The notes: generated by a model not told the origin, from the sequence alone. A stretch of 64,000 bases of DNA from Astropecten irregularis (GCA_963971285.1 OZ020254.1:17080932-17144931), one strand, 5' to 3'. Shown: positions 1 through 10,369, numbered from the stretch's first letter. Numbers and translations are program-made.

Positions 1-60
1 GTCGCTGGTTCAAATCCCAGTCCAGTCAATTCTTCTTTGTTCACTTTTCAATGACTACTC
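1..60 (+). mobile_element. SINE-A (tRNA-derived), 3-prime part
   Basis: The window opens inside a tRNA-derived SINE. The B-box-like GGTTCAAATCC is followed by the tail shared with the other SINE-A copies (AGTCAATT, then TTGTTCACTTTTCAATGAC). The tRNA-like head lies outside the window. Confidence 0.7.
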
Positions 61-540
61 TGATATCCTTTAGTTTACACAGATAAACCATTGACATTAA
101 ATTATAACAGCTTTAGAAAAACCAGTAAGCTTTTAAGCTTATTGTAAGGGGTCCGCCTCAGTATGATATACTGATATAGGTCCTAACTCTGTGTACTGGA
201 AGCTTTGCAAATTGGACTTAGCTGCATTTTACATAGCATGAAAATTTGCCAAGCTTTGGGCTGAGCTTTGTTGATACTTGACTGTCGTATAACAGTTTAG
301 CAGTTGAAAATTAATAATTTGTTTATATTTTTTTATTTTTTATTTTTAAATTAGGACCATGATGCATGATTGAGTCTTATAGCAATGCTGTAACTTGCAC
401 TGTGCGTAAGCACTGTGTGTATCATTCATACTACTGTAATAAATTAAAGATTATAAGCAGCCAAATTTACTGGGAATATCTGATTTTAAATGTAGTGCAT
501 TGTTTTTATGCAAACATTTTTTTGCCCTCCAACGACATAG

Positions 541-690
541 ATAAGCACTTCACTAAGTGCCTTTTGAGCACACATGAAATAAAAAATCATGTGCTGGCTC
601 AGGTGGGATTCGAACACATGACCTCCTGCTTACTAGTGTAGATGTCATACCGCTTGGCCATCGAGCTAGCTTGGGTCAGCTTAGTGAATC
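541..690 (-). mobile_element. SINE-C (tRNA-derived)
   Basis: Read on the minus strand it has an A-box-like TGGCCAAGCGG and a B-box-like TGTTCGAATCC. The ends resemble a tRNA acceptor stem (GCTAGCT with AGCCAGC, one mismatch). A second copy with similar 3-prime flank (CACATGATTTTTT) lies at 3755-3900, which indicates a SINE and not a unique tRNA gene. Confidence 0.55.
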
Positions 691-891
691 GAATCCCAAT
701 GAATGTCAATGTGCATTGTTGTTATTAATAATTATGGACATTGTTTCACAGGCAGAGTTGTCACCAGACAGTTTTTAGTGGTGGAAATTTAGAATGCTTC
801 AAACCCTGACACAGTGATTCGTGGGGCATTCAAAGGGAGATTCAAAGGGAGAGGGGAGGAAAAACAACAATTAAAGTACATTTTCTGCATC

Positions 892-1217
892 TTAAAGGTA
901 CAGTACAGGATTTGTAACATACCCAAACAAAAATGTTCACAGCTTTACCAATAACCTACAGGGTATAAAGATGGTGATGGTAGAAACATACCGTTCAAAT
1001 AATTCCAAAAACAGGTTTGATCTGGAGTAAGATCAAAACTATTCTTTATGTTTTACAAGAAAAATTGAGTCGGGTTTTCGGGCGGAAATATTTTTGTGGT
1101 ATGTTTCTACCAGCACCATCTTCATACCCTGAAAGTTGTTCTGTACATGTATGTATGTATTAAAATCTGTGGACATTTCTGTTTGGGTATGTTACCAATC
1201 CTGTACTGTACCTTTAA
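892..1217. mobile_element. TTAA-MITE-2
   Basis: Inverted terminal repeats start TTAAAGGTACAGTACAGGAT on the left and return as its complement ending CCTTTAA on the right. Inner parts (GGTATAAAGATGGTGATGGT, AAACATACCGTT) are shared with TTAA-MITE-1, so the families are related. No coding capacity. Confidence 0.75.
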
Positions 1218-1563
1218 CGGAGAAAAAAAAAAGAAAAACACTGACTGACCCAAAATATGAACCTGTACCTATCTGGACTTTTCTACCGTCGACCTTCAAA
1301 CCTTTGGCTTCTCACAAACAACCAAAGGTAATTGGCAACTTGAGATACAGCAAACATCGAGCTCAAAACCTGGAAATCTCAATTGATAAAGTGCAGGTTC
1401 GAATCCTACTACAGTCAGCGTCCTTTTCCATTGCTACGTCATCAAGCCTATCAGTCTCAGTATTTGAACAGAGAATGTCCGTGGGTATAAAGGTTCAGTA
1501 CTGTCATTACACAATGACTCTGTGCAATACGGTTCCAAACGTATAATCAACGAGTGTCATGTA

Positions 1564-1829
1564 TCAGTCCGCACCAGCTACGTTGCCCTTCTTTCTCTTC
1601 TTGGAAGAAGATTCTTGATTCTTCTCTGATTGTGAGTTTGATTTCTGTCTCTTTGATGTGTTGATGCTGGTTTCTTCCTCGGTAACTTCTCGAATCTCGA
1701 ACGGACTGTCTTCCTCATCGATCATGCCGGCTGCTTCCTTACCAGCTCTGAGCTTCCACTGCTCATGGGATGACAAGTCCGTCACCTGCTGTACTGACAT
1801 CACTGATTTGATGGTGTTTCGTCTGGTGG
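1564..1829 (-). CDS. RPP30: RPP30 exon 9 (C-terminus and stop)
   Basis: The acceptor TTTCAG ends at 1830. The exon codes residues 238-325 and starts TRRNTIKSV, matching the human stretch after the conserved STNCRA block. It ends with an acidic then lysine-rich tail (KKRKK) and a TGA stop at 1564-1566. Confidence 0.9.
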
Positions 1830-4800
1830 CTGAAATAATGATAATTATAAATGATAATTTGGGAGGCTAATCATCCTTACTCGAAGCTGGGATGCTGAAT
1901 TGCGGCTACAGCATTATCAAGTTGGAACCATTCATGGGCGCCCTTGGCTGCCAGCCACATCAACCCATATATGAACACAGAGCACAGCCTGAGATCGAAA
2001 GTGTTTGATTTTTGTGGAGGGAGGAAAACCGGAGAACCCGGAGAAAAACCCTCGTAACATAGGAGAGAACCAACGCACAACTCTACTCACATATGACCCA
2101 AGCCGGGATCGAACCCGGGCCACATTAATTGGTGAGAGGCAAGTGCCTAAAGCACTTGACACCCTGCCACTCATAGAATACTATTACATGTATATTACTG
2201 ATGCATGTAATTATTGATGCATACGAAGATACACACAAATATTGTTATTTTTGTTCATATTACATGTATTCTCAATGGTTATTTTGTTCTTGCGTATGTC
2301 TGGTTCAAATGGTAATATGGAACCCTACTAGGAATGTTTTGCAACACAGATGTAGCTAGTTTGATTGGTCGATATCCCTTCAAATTAGCAGAGTACCAGT
2401 CAAAAGCGATAAACATCACATGTACATTTAGCTGGTACCCTGTGATGGATATTATAAGCAATCTTTAAACAGCTATTTGAGCTTAACAACTCCATACAAA
2501 TGACCCCAAATTGGGACTTTTATCAAGCCTTGAATTTAACGGAGGCCATGGCCTTTGTTACCCTGGTTCTTGGCCTTGGTGCCCCCTTCAAATGTTTCCA
2601 TAGACATTATGATTTTCCAATGGAAGTGCCCCTTGCGATGGAAAAGTGGCCTTGCCCTTTCAAAACCAAATTCAAGGCCTGTTTTTTCTCTTCACATTTA
2701 GGTTTTTAGTTTATTTAGGGCCGGTTTGTTTCACCACCGATCTTGGTCGCCATATTTGATCTTACAAATCCACGTCAGATGCAGGATACGCTAAAATGGG
2801 ATCTGGAGTAGCTTTTGCTCGCAGGATCACTGATCGCATTCATAAAACAAACAGGCCCTTAGTAAGATAAGATAATGTACACAAACCTGCATGGTACATT
2901 ACTGCCCTGCAGTTGGTGGATACTGCATTTTTAGCTTCTTGTTCTGTCAAACCAAAGAGCAGTCCTCTGATAAATCTACCATTAAGGAACTATACCTAAT
3001 ACAATGACATGTGCATGGTTTCATGGCTTCTGACTGCCAAACAAATAAAGAAAATTGACTTTTAGGGACACCACCAACATAGGGCTGGATAGCTCAGTTT
3101 GTAAGAGCGCCGGTACGGTATTTTGGAGGTCGCTGGTTTGTATCCCGCTCAAGTCAATTATTCTTTGTTCACTGTAAAATTGTTCATTAATTATGTAATT
3201 AACATATTGATCATCAAAGGAATAAAGGATACAAGTTTGCGACATCATACGGTCCTCTAATCTCCAGCGGCTGAAACAAAATAATCACAAAGAATTTGAT
3301 CAGTTTCAAGAAATCTGCAAATTAGGCTAATTTGCATTATCTATCTCCCGACCAAAATATTTAATATTCATGATCCAACAAATCTTCCAACAATTGTAGT
3401 GAATTCATTATTATAAATTTTTAAACCTGAAATTAGGGAGTCAGGTTGGCATAGCATTCTTTCCTCACTTTCACCCTCTGGCAGCCTGTGATTCGAGTCC
3501 TGCTCAGTCCACAAGTGATTGGGTTTTCAGTCACTACCTGATTCCGTGCTTTTAACCCATAATATTACTCTGAGGTTTTCCTCCCACCTCTAAAACTGTA
3601 TCTTCTTCTCATCATCTTTTCATAAAAGGTTTCATCAGGCTTTCCAGCTACAGTGCCTAGGGCGCTTTTGAGGAATCCTTGGTTTGAATATTAATAATTT
3701 TAGTCGGGAGATCGATAAGAACAAAATTAGGCTTGCACTTCATCGACGTGGATGAGCACTGTATACTCAGAGCTTGTTGAATGCGCATGAAAAAAAATCA
3801 TGTGCTGGCTCAGGTGGGATTTGAACCCACGACCCCCTGCTTACTAGCGCAGATGCCATATCGCTAGGCCACCAAGCCAGCTAGAGTCAACGGGATGAAT
3901 CCTTGGGTTTCATAACCAGAAATAGATAATAAATAATAATAAGTAGTCAGCATCTTACCTTCATAGCTTGACTTGTTATGATAATATTCTTGCCACGGCA
4001 TAACGTAATCAGTGCCATTGCATTGCTCAGCACATTCTTGCGCATGGTTGAATCTCGGATTGCTGGTGCGTAGGGAATCTCAAAGTATAATCCTCTCTCT
4101 ATGGCCTGTTACAGCAAATCAAAAAAATATCATCAATTCCTGAAAAAAACTGCTGAAAAATGTTCATCAACCAAAATATTGACCTGAAATAATGCTTGAA
4201 GATACTATCATACTTTGGTAGTAACATACATTGGGAGCATACCAAAACAGAAATCTTCACAGATTTACCTATAACTTCAAGGTATAAAGATGGAGATGGT
4301 AGAAACATACCATTAAACTTGTTTTGCCTGAAATGCTGTATTTTTTCAAAAAAGAGTACAAATAAAGAACAAAAACAGTTTTGATTTCAGGGTGAGATCA
4401 AAACTCCTGATTTGAAAATGCCATGAGCGTTTTTCACTATTTTCTCAAAATGTGGGCACCGGATGGGACTGGAAATGTCACAGATGACTGTTGCTGTATC
4501 TTTTTTGATATTTTTACAAAAACTAAAACTTTGTCCTTGTCCCTTGTCATTTAGCCTTTGAGAAAGATCCTAGGATCGAAACATGTCAGGCCCTCCCAAC
4601 TCCATGCATTTGATATATTTCAGGTCAATTTGGCTGATGAGCAGTTTGCAGCAGTTTATTACTTGTAAAAACTAAAACTGTTGTATGAAGTTTCCTTTGA
4701 GTAGGCCTAATGAATACTGGTCAGGTTATATCACGTGAGAGGACACCTGTCACTGTATTTTACTTGGTCCAACTTACGGCATTGATTGCGACTCTTTTCA

Positions 4801-7800
4801 GGTAGAATGGCAGCTTCTGTGTCATGTCCATGTTGATGATATCAATCTCTAGTTTGGTGCACGCCATGTGGAACATCTTCTCTGTCGTCGGTTGTATGGC
4901 TATGAGGTCATAGGACTGGATGTTATCTTGTCTCTGTTCAACAGAAATCATGGAGATAATCATCAAATAACCACAAGGGAAACTGGCTGAATTTTAAGTC
5001 ATTGAAAAGTGAACAAAGAAAAATTGACTGGAGTGGAATTCGAGCCAGCGACAACCAGAACACCAGTGCTCTTACAAACTGAGCTACCCAGCCCTATGTT
5101 GGTGGTGTCCCTAATAGTCAATTATCTTTCTTCGTTTGGCAGTCGGAAGCCATGTAACTGCGCACATACTGCTATATCCCAAGGATCATTTTATTGATAC
5201 ACGCAGCAATGCTGCAACCTGAGAAACAGTACGGGTTCGAATCCCGCAAGAACGGTCAATTGGATGTGGACTGGAATGAGTAGGAATGGGGATTGGACTA
5301 CAGACTGGCAACTTGGAAGCTCAGCCCCTAGGGCTTTAAGACTTTACCCTTCCCAATCTGCCTTAAAAAGCAAATCATAAAATATTTGATGCCCTTCGTC
5401 ATTCTAAGGCTTACTGATACTCACCAATTTATGTGTTTCCGAACCTTCCGATAAGACCATATTGACTCTAGAAACCTGACGAAGTCCCTTCGATCTTATC
5501 TGCGATAAATCCATACGAACACAGCAATAAATAGCACACTGTTGTACCAAGTCATTGCAGTTTGTGATGTAAGATAAGTCAACTGATAAGTATTGTACAG
5601 TACACTGTATACCGATTCAAGTAATACACTGTTGCAAACTGCTCATCATCATCAAAATAATGGCCTGAAATATATAAAATGCTTGGAGTTAGGAGGGCCT
5701 GACGTTTCAATCCTAGCAGGATCTTTCTCAAAGGCTAAATGACAAGAGGACAAGAACATGCAAGTAAAGATACACATAAATGGATGAGAGGATCAGAACA
5801 AAGGGGACAGAGTGACCAGGGAAACAGTGAAAGTATGAGGGGACAAAGGGGTGTGGAGGGCAGGCAAGATCAATGGTGGGTGGGGGTAGGGCAAGATCAA
5901 TGGTGGGTGGGGGTAGGCAAGATCAATGGTGGGTGGGGGTAGGCAAGATCAATGGTGGGTGGGGGTAGGCAAGATCAATGGTGGGTCAGGGTAGGCAAGA
6001 TCAATGGTGGGTGAGGGTAGGCAAGATCAATGGTGGGTCGGGGTAGGCAAGATCAATGGTGGGTGGGGGTAGGCAAGATCAAACATGGACACTAACAAAG
6101 AGTGGAGATAAAAGGGGTCCAAACATCAGGCCCCTATAGAAGTTATTCACCGATGTCATAGCATCACGTGATCGGCTGTCAAGCTTGTCTATGTTCCTCC
6201 ATGGTTACGCGTACGACACTACGCTGCATGTGCACTGAAGCGTATTGTTTACACGTGTGCAATCATTGTGCTTGACGGCCAATCCAAGCTGGTGATGTCA
6301 CGTGAATAACCTCTATAGCTATAATATACTGAATCATTAGGTTTAAACCTCAACAACTGCTAATGGGAGACTTTGGAGAACCGGTCTTCTAGTCAACAGT
6401 GCATGCGCACGCACGCGCAAAACAACGCGAGCATGCTCACAATTGCGTGCACATGCGCTGTTGACTTGAAGACCAGTTCTCCAAAGTCTCCCATTGGAGT
6501 AAAGAGTAATTAAAAGAAAACACTGGTTCTAAAGGAAGTAAAAGTTAAATGATATTCATTACATCTACCTTGGTGTCATTGTCCAACTTGACAGCTGGTG
6601 GAGCAAACGGCAGCTTTCCATGTTGAGACTTTCCCTGTGGAGAGTAAAATGAATCCATTCATAAATATTCATAGAAAATGTGTTTACTTATGCAAAATTG
6701 TATCAAACATTGAAATGCTAAATGTACAAAGGGTGGGCTTTTCAATTTAAAATTCTACAAGACTTGAATGGTCAGTACAGGTCTGCATATCTTAGCCTAG
6801 AGTAATCAGGACCAACCTATTGGAAACTGGATGTTCTGGCTGTATCTCAATAATGTTGTATCATCTTAAAACTGAAATAAATTTCTGTAGCCAGTCACTG
6901 CTAAATGTCACTTGGAAGGAGAACAGAACAAACAGGAGCATCCTTAAGCAACTTGGTGTGAAGAGACAGTTGTTTGGAGAGTTAGTGAAAAGAAAGTTCA
7001 ATTCATTTTGGCCACATCCTCAGAGGAAGGAACTCTCCATGGGTCAATTTCACGAAGCCCTCCGATCGATCGCAACTCAAGTTATGAAAGATAATAAACC
7101 CATCGTATCCTACGACTTCTATGTGGGACTGCAATGCATCATAAGTCCTACGATTGAGAGTAGGTTAATGATAATGATAATAATAATAATAATTTGGGCA
7201 TTTATATAGTGTTCTTACACACAAGAAGGGTATCACAACGCTTTATACATTATTATTATCCCTGGTCATTGGGCTCATTTACATTCCTGAAACAATCTCA
7301 ACTCCCTGGGGAGTATACAGCCCGCAGCTGCCTGCAAAGCGCGCAGGGCTAATCAAACACACAAAGCCATCTCTACCCTCACAGGTACCCATTTACACCT
7401 GGGTGAAGAGGAGCAATATGTGACAAAGCATCTTGCCCAAGGATGCAAGCACCGTTAGCCCATTGGCTGGATTCGAACCCACAATCTGAAGATTGACCAC
7501 AAGATCTTGAGTACAATACGCCAGACCACTCGGCCACAGTACCCCACAAGGGTAGGTTACGATGAGTTTGGTGAAATCAACCCCAGATCACAGAAGGAAA
7601 AGTTGGAAGAGAGGACGTCAGTGAATTGATAACTTAATAGTTGAAGCCATCAGTGTCTTGTTCAAACGGAACTGCTTGGAAGAAGGAGATATCAAAAGAA
7701 GATGCGCCGTCAGTATTGAGTGCTTCCGAGGAAGAAGAAGTCTGTCTCTGGTAAGCACATTTTTAGGTTGTTTAGTGTCCTACTACAGGCTTTGAATTTG

Positions 7801-8840
7801 GTTCTGAAAGGGGCAAGGCCACTTTTCCATTGCAAGGGGCACTTCCATTGGAAAATCATAATGTCTATGGAAACATTTAAAGGGGGCACCAAGGCCAAGA
7901 ACCAGGGCAACGAAGGCCGTGGCCTTGTTAAACTCAAAGCTTGGTACTACACTGTAGTCTGCCATTATTCTGATGAGACTGGAAATACTCACCTTCGTTT
8001 TGTCACCGCCTTGCTTGTCTTGTATTGGATAGTCATATCCGATGGCAATAACTCCATAACCCACTACACGGAATAATAAAAACAAAAAGAAAGGAGATGA
8101 TTTGTGAACAACATAAAGAATAATTGGGTGGGTCAATTGCAGAAGACCCCACCACTCACCTCTGCCTCAATGAACTACAATGTCGCTCTTGACCGCTCAT
8201 TTCAGTGGCGGGATATTCTGCAATTACCCCATAATTAATTGGGTTTTATCTGTGGCCATGAAACATGGTCCCTTTTACGAACTTTACAATCGCCCCAATG
8301 CTGATAATAATACTGAACACCGTGAGTGTGAACCAACGTCAATGACCAGGGGCCAATTTTATGGAGCTGCTAAGCACAAATGTTTGCTTAGCACAAAAAT
8401 GTCTTGCCCAATAAAACAAAGCACTGTTAAACATTCAATTTGATGTTCATGATGGTCAGTTAACAACAGCCAAAGAACAATCACAAGCGATACACAACAC
8501 ATGGGAATTTGGTTGTTAACCATGTTTTAATTAAGACAGAAATGTCATGCTTAGGCTAGCAAATTTCTGTGCTAAGCAGCTCCTTGAAATTGGCCCATAG
8601 TTTAGAGCTCTGCAATTTATTCACGAATTAGATGCTACATGAATTTACATTCACGTTAACAACTCCCAATTCGTTCGTTTTCATTTTACCCATTCCCAAA
8701 GCATTTCCTCGGACATAACACAACTGGACACATTCAATTTCAATCTAATATTAATACTTACATCTCGAGGCACATTCTAACGATAATTTCAGTGTATTTT
8801 CGTCGCTTTTTCTGACTAAATGTAAGTCGTAAGTGTCCAT
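1564..8840 (-). CDS. RPP30: RNase P/MRP protein subunit p30 (RPP30), complete 9-exon gene
   Basis: Rpp30 is a protein subunit of nuclear RNase P (tRNA 5-prime maturation) and RNase MRP (rRNA processing); it has a TIM-barrel-like fold and pairs with Pop5. Nine exons join in phase: 8762-8840, 7993-8063, 6569-6634, 5425-5499, 4778-4933, 3959-4105, 3233-3270, 2887-2966 and 1564-1829, giving 325 aa against about 268 in human. Recognisable blocks are GYGVIAI (exon 2), SYDLIAIQPTTEKMFHMAC (exon 5), IPYAPAIRDSTMR (exon 6), PLEIRGPYDVANL (exons 7-8) and GLLFGL plus STNCRA (exon 8). The extra length is a lysine- and serine-rich C-terminal tail with KKRKK, probably a nuclear localisation signal. The start at 8840 has a good context (A at -3, G at +4) and fits the human N-terminus; an in-frame ATG at 8846 would add two residues. 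Homology is from memory, but the exon chain leaves little doubt. Confidence 0.93.
1880..2175 (-). mobile_element. SINE-D (tRNA-derived), RPP30 intron 8
   Basis: On the minus strand the B-box-like GGGTTCGATCC sits in a tRNA-like head near 2095-2170. It is followed by a body carrying the complement of GGAAAACCGGAGAACCCGG. That motif resembles conserved central domains seen in invertebrate SINEs, but I could not check this. Only one clear copy is in the window. Confidence 0.45.
2523..2685 (+). repeat. Dispersed repeat, copy 1 (RPP30 intron 8)
   Basis: This segment (GGCCTTTGTTACCCTGG, then CTTGGTGCCCCCTTCAAATG) recurs inverted at 7787-7928. Two copies about 5 kb apart in opposite orientation suggest an interspersed element; its class is unknown. 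Confidence 0.6.
2887..2966 (-). CDS. RPP30: RPP30 exon 8
   Basis: The acceptor TTTATCAG ends at 2967 and the donor GTTTGT begins at 2886. It codes residues 211-237 with GLLFGLTEQEAKNAVSTN and CRA, a strongly conserved Rpp30 block. Phase in is 2 and phase out is 1, matching both neighbours. Confidence 0.92.
3022..3180 (+). mobile_element. SINE-A copy, RPP30 intron 7
   Basis: Contains GGGACACCACCAACATAGGG, the A-box-like TAGCTCAGTTTGT, a mutated B box (GGTTTGTATCC) and the tail TCTTTGTTCAC. It ends about 50 bp from RPP30 exon 7. Confidence 0.7.
3233..3270 (-). CDS. RPP30: RPP30 exon 7 (38-nt micro-exon)
   Basis: Only 38 nt between TTTCAG (ends 3271) and the donor GTATCC (starts 3232). It codes PLEIRGPYDVAN plus two bases of a leucine codon completed by exon 8. 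The block is almost identical to human Rpp30, which makes this small exon secure despite its non-consensus donor. Confidence 0.92.
3755..3900 (-). mobile_element. SINE-C (tRNA-derived), RPP30 intron 6
   Basis: The minus-strand head has a perfect 7-bp acceptor-like pairing (GCTGGCT with AGCCAGC), an A-box-like TGGCCTAGCG and the B box GGTTCAAATCC. The anticodon loop is irregular (C where T33 is expected). It shares flanks with the copy at 541-690, so a SINE is preferred over a functional tRNA gene. Confidence 0.55.
3959..4105 (-). CDS. RPP30: RPP30 exon 6
   Basis: 147 nt, phase 0 at both ends, between TAACAG (ends 4106) and GTAAGA (starts 3958). It codes residues 150-198, including YFEIPYAPAIRDSTMRKN and GKNIIITS, core elements of the Rpp30 barrel. 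Confidence 0.93.
4195..4530. mobile_element. TTAA-MITE-1, truncated, RPP30 intron 5
   Basis: The left half keeps ACTATCATACTTTGGTAG and GGTATAAAGATGGAGATGG; the inner GTGGGCACCGGATGGGACTG is present. The right terminal repeat is lost, replaced by a RATCCTAGCAGGATC-family repeat. Confidence 0.7.
4550..4690. mobile_element. TAGGATCGAAACG repeat family copy
   Basis: Carries GAGAAAGATCCTAGGATCG, then a variant of the CAGGCCCTCC...CAAGCATT block and TGCAGCAGTTTATTACTTG. Related copies lie at 5638, 9085, 9640, 25880, 26345, 34555, 42095 and 60590. The class is unknown. Confidence 0.6.
4778..4933 (-). CDS. RPP30: RPP30 exon 5
   Basis: 156 nt, phase 0 at both ends, between TTGAACAG (ends 4934) and GTAAGT (starts 4777). 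It codes residues 98-149 with SYDLIAIQPTTEKMFHMACT and QKLPFYLKR, aligned with human Rpp30. Confidence 0.93.
4960..5236 (-). mobile_element. SINE-A, near full length, RPP30 intron 4
   Basis: The most complete SINE-A copy. Read on the minus strand it runs from CTGTTTCTCAGGTTGCAGC through ATGATCCTTGGGATATAG, GGGACACCACCAACATAGGG, a tRNA-like head and TTTGTTCACTTTTCAATGAC to the CCTTGTGGTTATTTGATGAT end. Because the tRNA-like promoter is internal, the upstream part may be a fused element. Confidence 0.7.
5425..5499 (-). CDS. RPP30: RPP30 exon 4
   Basis: 75 nt, phase 0, between ATCGCAG (ends 5500) and GTGAGT (starts 5424). It codes residues 73-97 (RQVSRVNMVLSE), equivalent to the human ILTRLTIIVSD strand. 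Confidence 0.88.
5638..5760. mobile_element. TAGGATCGAAACG repeat family copy
   Basis: Shows AACTGCTCATCATCATCAAA, ATGCTTGGAGTTAGGAGGGC and ATCCTAGCAGGATCTTTCTC, in the opposite orientation to the copy at 4550. Confidence 0.6.
5862..6081. repeat. 26-bp minisatellite, about 8 units, RPP30 intron 3
   Basis: Direct repeats of AGGCAAGATCAATGGTGGGT followed by GGGGGT. Variation is confined mostly to the G-rich end of the unit (GGGGGT, CAGGGT, GAGGGT, CGGGGT). Confidence 0.95.
6133..6318. mobile_element. Palindromic MITE with CTATAG ends
   Basis: The left CCTATAGAAGTTATTCAC returns inverted as GTGAATAACCTCTATAG. CpG-rich interior containing CACGTGA. A related larger element is at 30875-31151. Confidence 0.65.
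6362..6495. mobile_element. Palindromic CpG-rich MITE (family D), copy 1
   Basis: AATGGGAGACTTTGGAGAAC returns inverted as GTTCTCCAAAGTCTCCCATT. The centre is rich in alternating GCGCACGCACGCG. Other copies at 24541, 26521 and 33149. Confidence 0.85.
6569..6634 (-). CDS. RPP30: RPP30 exon 3
   Basis: 66 nt, phase 0, between CTCCACAG (ends 6635) and GTAGAT (starts 6568). It codes residues 51-72 (GKSQHGKLPFAPPAVKLDND), a variable linker in the family. Support comes mainly from splice sites and phase. Confidence 0.82.
7030..7590. mobile_element. Family-G element split by a SINE-B insertion
   Basis: The outer element runs from TCAATTTCACGAAGCCCTCC to GAGTTTGGTGAAATCAACCC, with TGCAATGCATCATAAGTCCT inside. 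It is interrupted at 7168-7551. Intact copies lie at 16311-16469 and 50762-50912. Confidence 0.8.
7168..7551 (-). mobile_element. SINE-B (tRNA-derived) inserted in family G
   Basis: Target-site duplication GTAGGTTA at 7160-7167 and 7552-7559. On the minus strand the tRNA-like head has TGGCCGAGTGG and GGTTCGAATCC. The tail shows ACCCAGGTGTAAATGGGTAC (complement) and an AAT-rich end. Sister copies on the plus strand at 40938 and 48058. Confidence 0.85.
7787..7928 (-). repeat. Dispersed repeat, copy 2 (RPP30 intron 2)
   Basis: Inverted copy of 2523-2685; it carries GGGGCACTTCCATTGGAAAA and GGGGGCACCAAGGCCAAGAA. It ends about 65 bp from exon 2. Confidence 0.6.
7993..8063 (-). CDS. RPP30: RPP30 exon 2
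   Basis: 71 nt between the acceptor CGTGTAG (ends 8064) and GTGAGT (starts 7992). It codes residues 27-50; the first leucine codon is shared with exon 1 and gives LGYGVIAIGYDYPI, which aligns with human LGYSVVAI. Confidence 0.92.
8349..8596. mobile_element. Family-F MITE, copy 1
   Basis: Terminal inverted repeats: GGGGCCAATTTTATGGAGCT at the left, and a variant of AGCTCCTTGAAATTGGCCC at the right, each with TAAGCACAAA-type inner ends. In RPP30 intron 1. Other copies at 23552, 27941 and 50914, with a half copy at 22680. Confidence 0.85.
8762..8840 (-). CDS. RPP30: RPP30 exon 1 (start codon)
   Basis: ATG at 8838-8840 begins MDTYDLHLVRKSDENTLKLS and runs to the donor GTAAGT at 8761. The leucine-rich helix matches the first helix of human Rpp30. 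The exon is too short to stand out as an open frame; phase with exon 2 supports it. Confidence 0.85.
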
Positions 8841-8887
8841 TCTCATTTCTCTAACTCAAAACTACACATGGCATTGGTTTTTATTAG

Positions 8888-8902
8888 GGCGCCCTCCAGT
8901 GG
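8888..8902 (-). promoter_or_regulatory. CTCF-like motif upstream of RPP30
   Basis: On the minus strand CCACTGGAGGGCGCC differs at about one core position from the CTCF consensus. It lies about 50 bp upstream of the RPP30 start codon. Similar AGAGGGCG strings occur in MITEs here, so the match may be incidental. Confidence 0.35.
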
Positions 8903-8925
8903 CAGATATAAGTAAGTGCGCGGTG

Positions 8926-8930
8926 ATTGG
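8926..8930 (-). promoter_or_regulatory. CCAAT box upstream of RPP30
   Basis: CCAAT on the minus strand within GTCCAATCACCG, about 85 bp before the start codon, at a usual promoter distance. No TATA box fits clearly, as expected for a housekeeping gene. Confidence 0.4.
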
Positions 8931-9084
8931 ACAAAAGTTTTAATGTAGGGCTCATTATTTTAGTTTCTTTACCATGTTTTTAGTAAATAAAATAACTTTC
9001 TATTCAATTTTCTTATCACCTATAACCCAATGCCCATTGTTTTTAGTTGGACCATGTTTCATTAATTTGTTTAATACAAGAAAT

Positions 9085-9200
9085 AAACTGCTGCAAACTG
9101 CTCATCAGCCAAAATAATGACCTGAAATTTACAAAAAGTTAATGTTAGGAATTAGGAGGGCCTGACACGATTAGATCCTATAGTACTTAGTAGGATCTAC
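9085..9200. mobile_element. TAGGATCGAAACG repeat family copy
   Basis: CAAACTGCTCATCAGCCAAA, AATAATGACCTGAAAT and TAGGAGGGCCTGACACG mark the family. The right side is replaced by the TTTA array, which may have grown from this element. Confidence 0.6.
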
Positions 9201-9533
<333 letters not shown>

Positions 9534-9639
9534 ATTTTTATTTCCAACTGTTTTGTTTCTTCAATCATTGTTTGCATATTTTTATGTCCTGACTATTGGG
9601 TATGTATCAGTATAAAAATAACTGGTGTAGTTAATAAAC

Positions 9640-9795
9640 ATACCGCACATTGCCCATCAACCAATAAAGAATGCTTGGAGTTAGGAGGGCCTGACATTTG
9701 GATCCAAGCAAGATCTTTATCAAAGGCTTTTTTTGAGAAAGATCCTGCTAGGATCGAAACGTCAGGCCCTCCCAAATCTAAGCATTTGAAAGTCC
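9640..9795. mobile_element. TAGGATCGAAACG repeat family, inverted pair
   Basis: AATGCTTGGAGTTAGGAGGG is followed within 100 bp by the inverted TAGGATCGAAACGTCAGGCC, so two ends face each other. Confidence 0.6.
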
Positions 9796-10369
9796 ACTGG
9801 TATGATCTAGATCAGTGCAGTGGGCTAGTCTAGTTAGTCTGTTCCCCTGACCCAACATAATTATTCAAAAAGTCCTCAAAATGATAGCGGGAACCAGACT
9901 ATTATTCTCGTCTGCCGCGTCGGCCGTCTGTGCGGCCGTGAAAAGTCGTGAAAAATCTTCGTCACCGTTTTTACCCCAACATTTCCCTCAAGAATCAAAG
10001 CCCTGCCCTCTTTCCACACAATCAATCTTACTAATAATATTGAAGGTATATTCAGGTAAAAACCTTTGCAAAAAGTTGTTTTTATTTCCTTTATAGTTAT
10101 CGTATCCTTCCGGATAGCGCTTACCACAAAAGATGAAGGAGGAACTTGAAAGTAAATTTTGTGAAAAATCATGCATTATCTCACCCCACGAAATGTTAAG
10201 CTCCCCCAAAAATCCTACATGTAGCTACGCCCTGTATACCTATGTCTTGTGAACAAAGTTTCAAATTTTCGAAATTCTTCCGCTCTCCCCGGCACCGGAG
10301 TTTGAATTTCTCCCCCTCAAGAGTGTTGGATTAAGCGGGCCCTGGACCCCGGCCGCAAGGACTTAATTT

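Larger units (their letters stand above)
61..1563. other. Downstream flank of RPP30
   Basis: Apart from one SINE-C and one TTAA-ended MITE, listed separately, this AT-rich stretch shows no supported exon. It must hold the RPP30 3-prime UTR (minus strand), but I found no clear AATAAA on that strand close to the stop. Confidence 0.5.

Noticed and set aside
3800-3886. Functional tRNA gene (good acceptor stem, A and B boxes)
   Set aside because: A diverged second copy with shared non-tRNA flank at 588-672 and an irregular anticodon loop indicate a SINE. A tRNA covariance-model scan would decide.
7710-8136. Protein genes of 75 to 118 codons on both strands
   Set aside because: They combine RPP30 exon 2 and its neighbouring dispersed repeat; the frames share sequence with the inverted repeat copy at 2523-2685.
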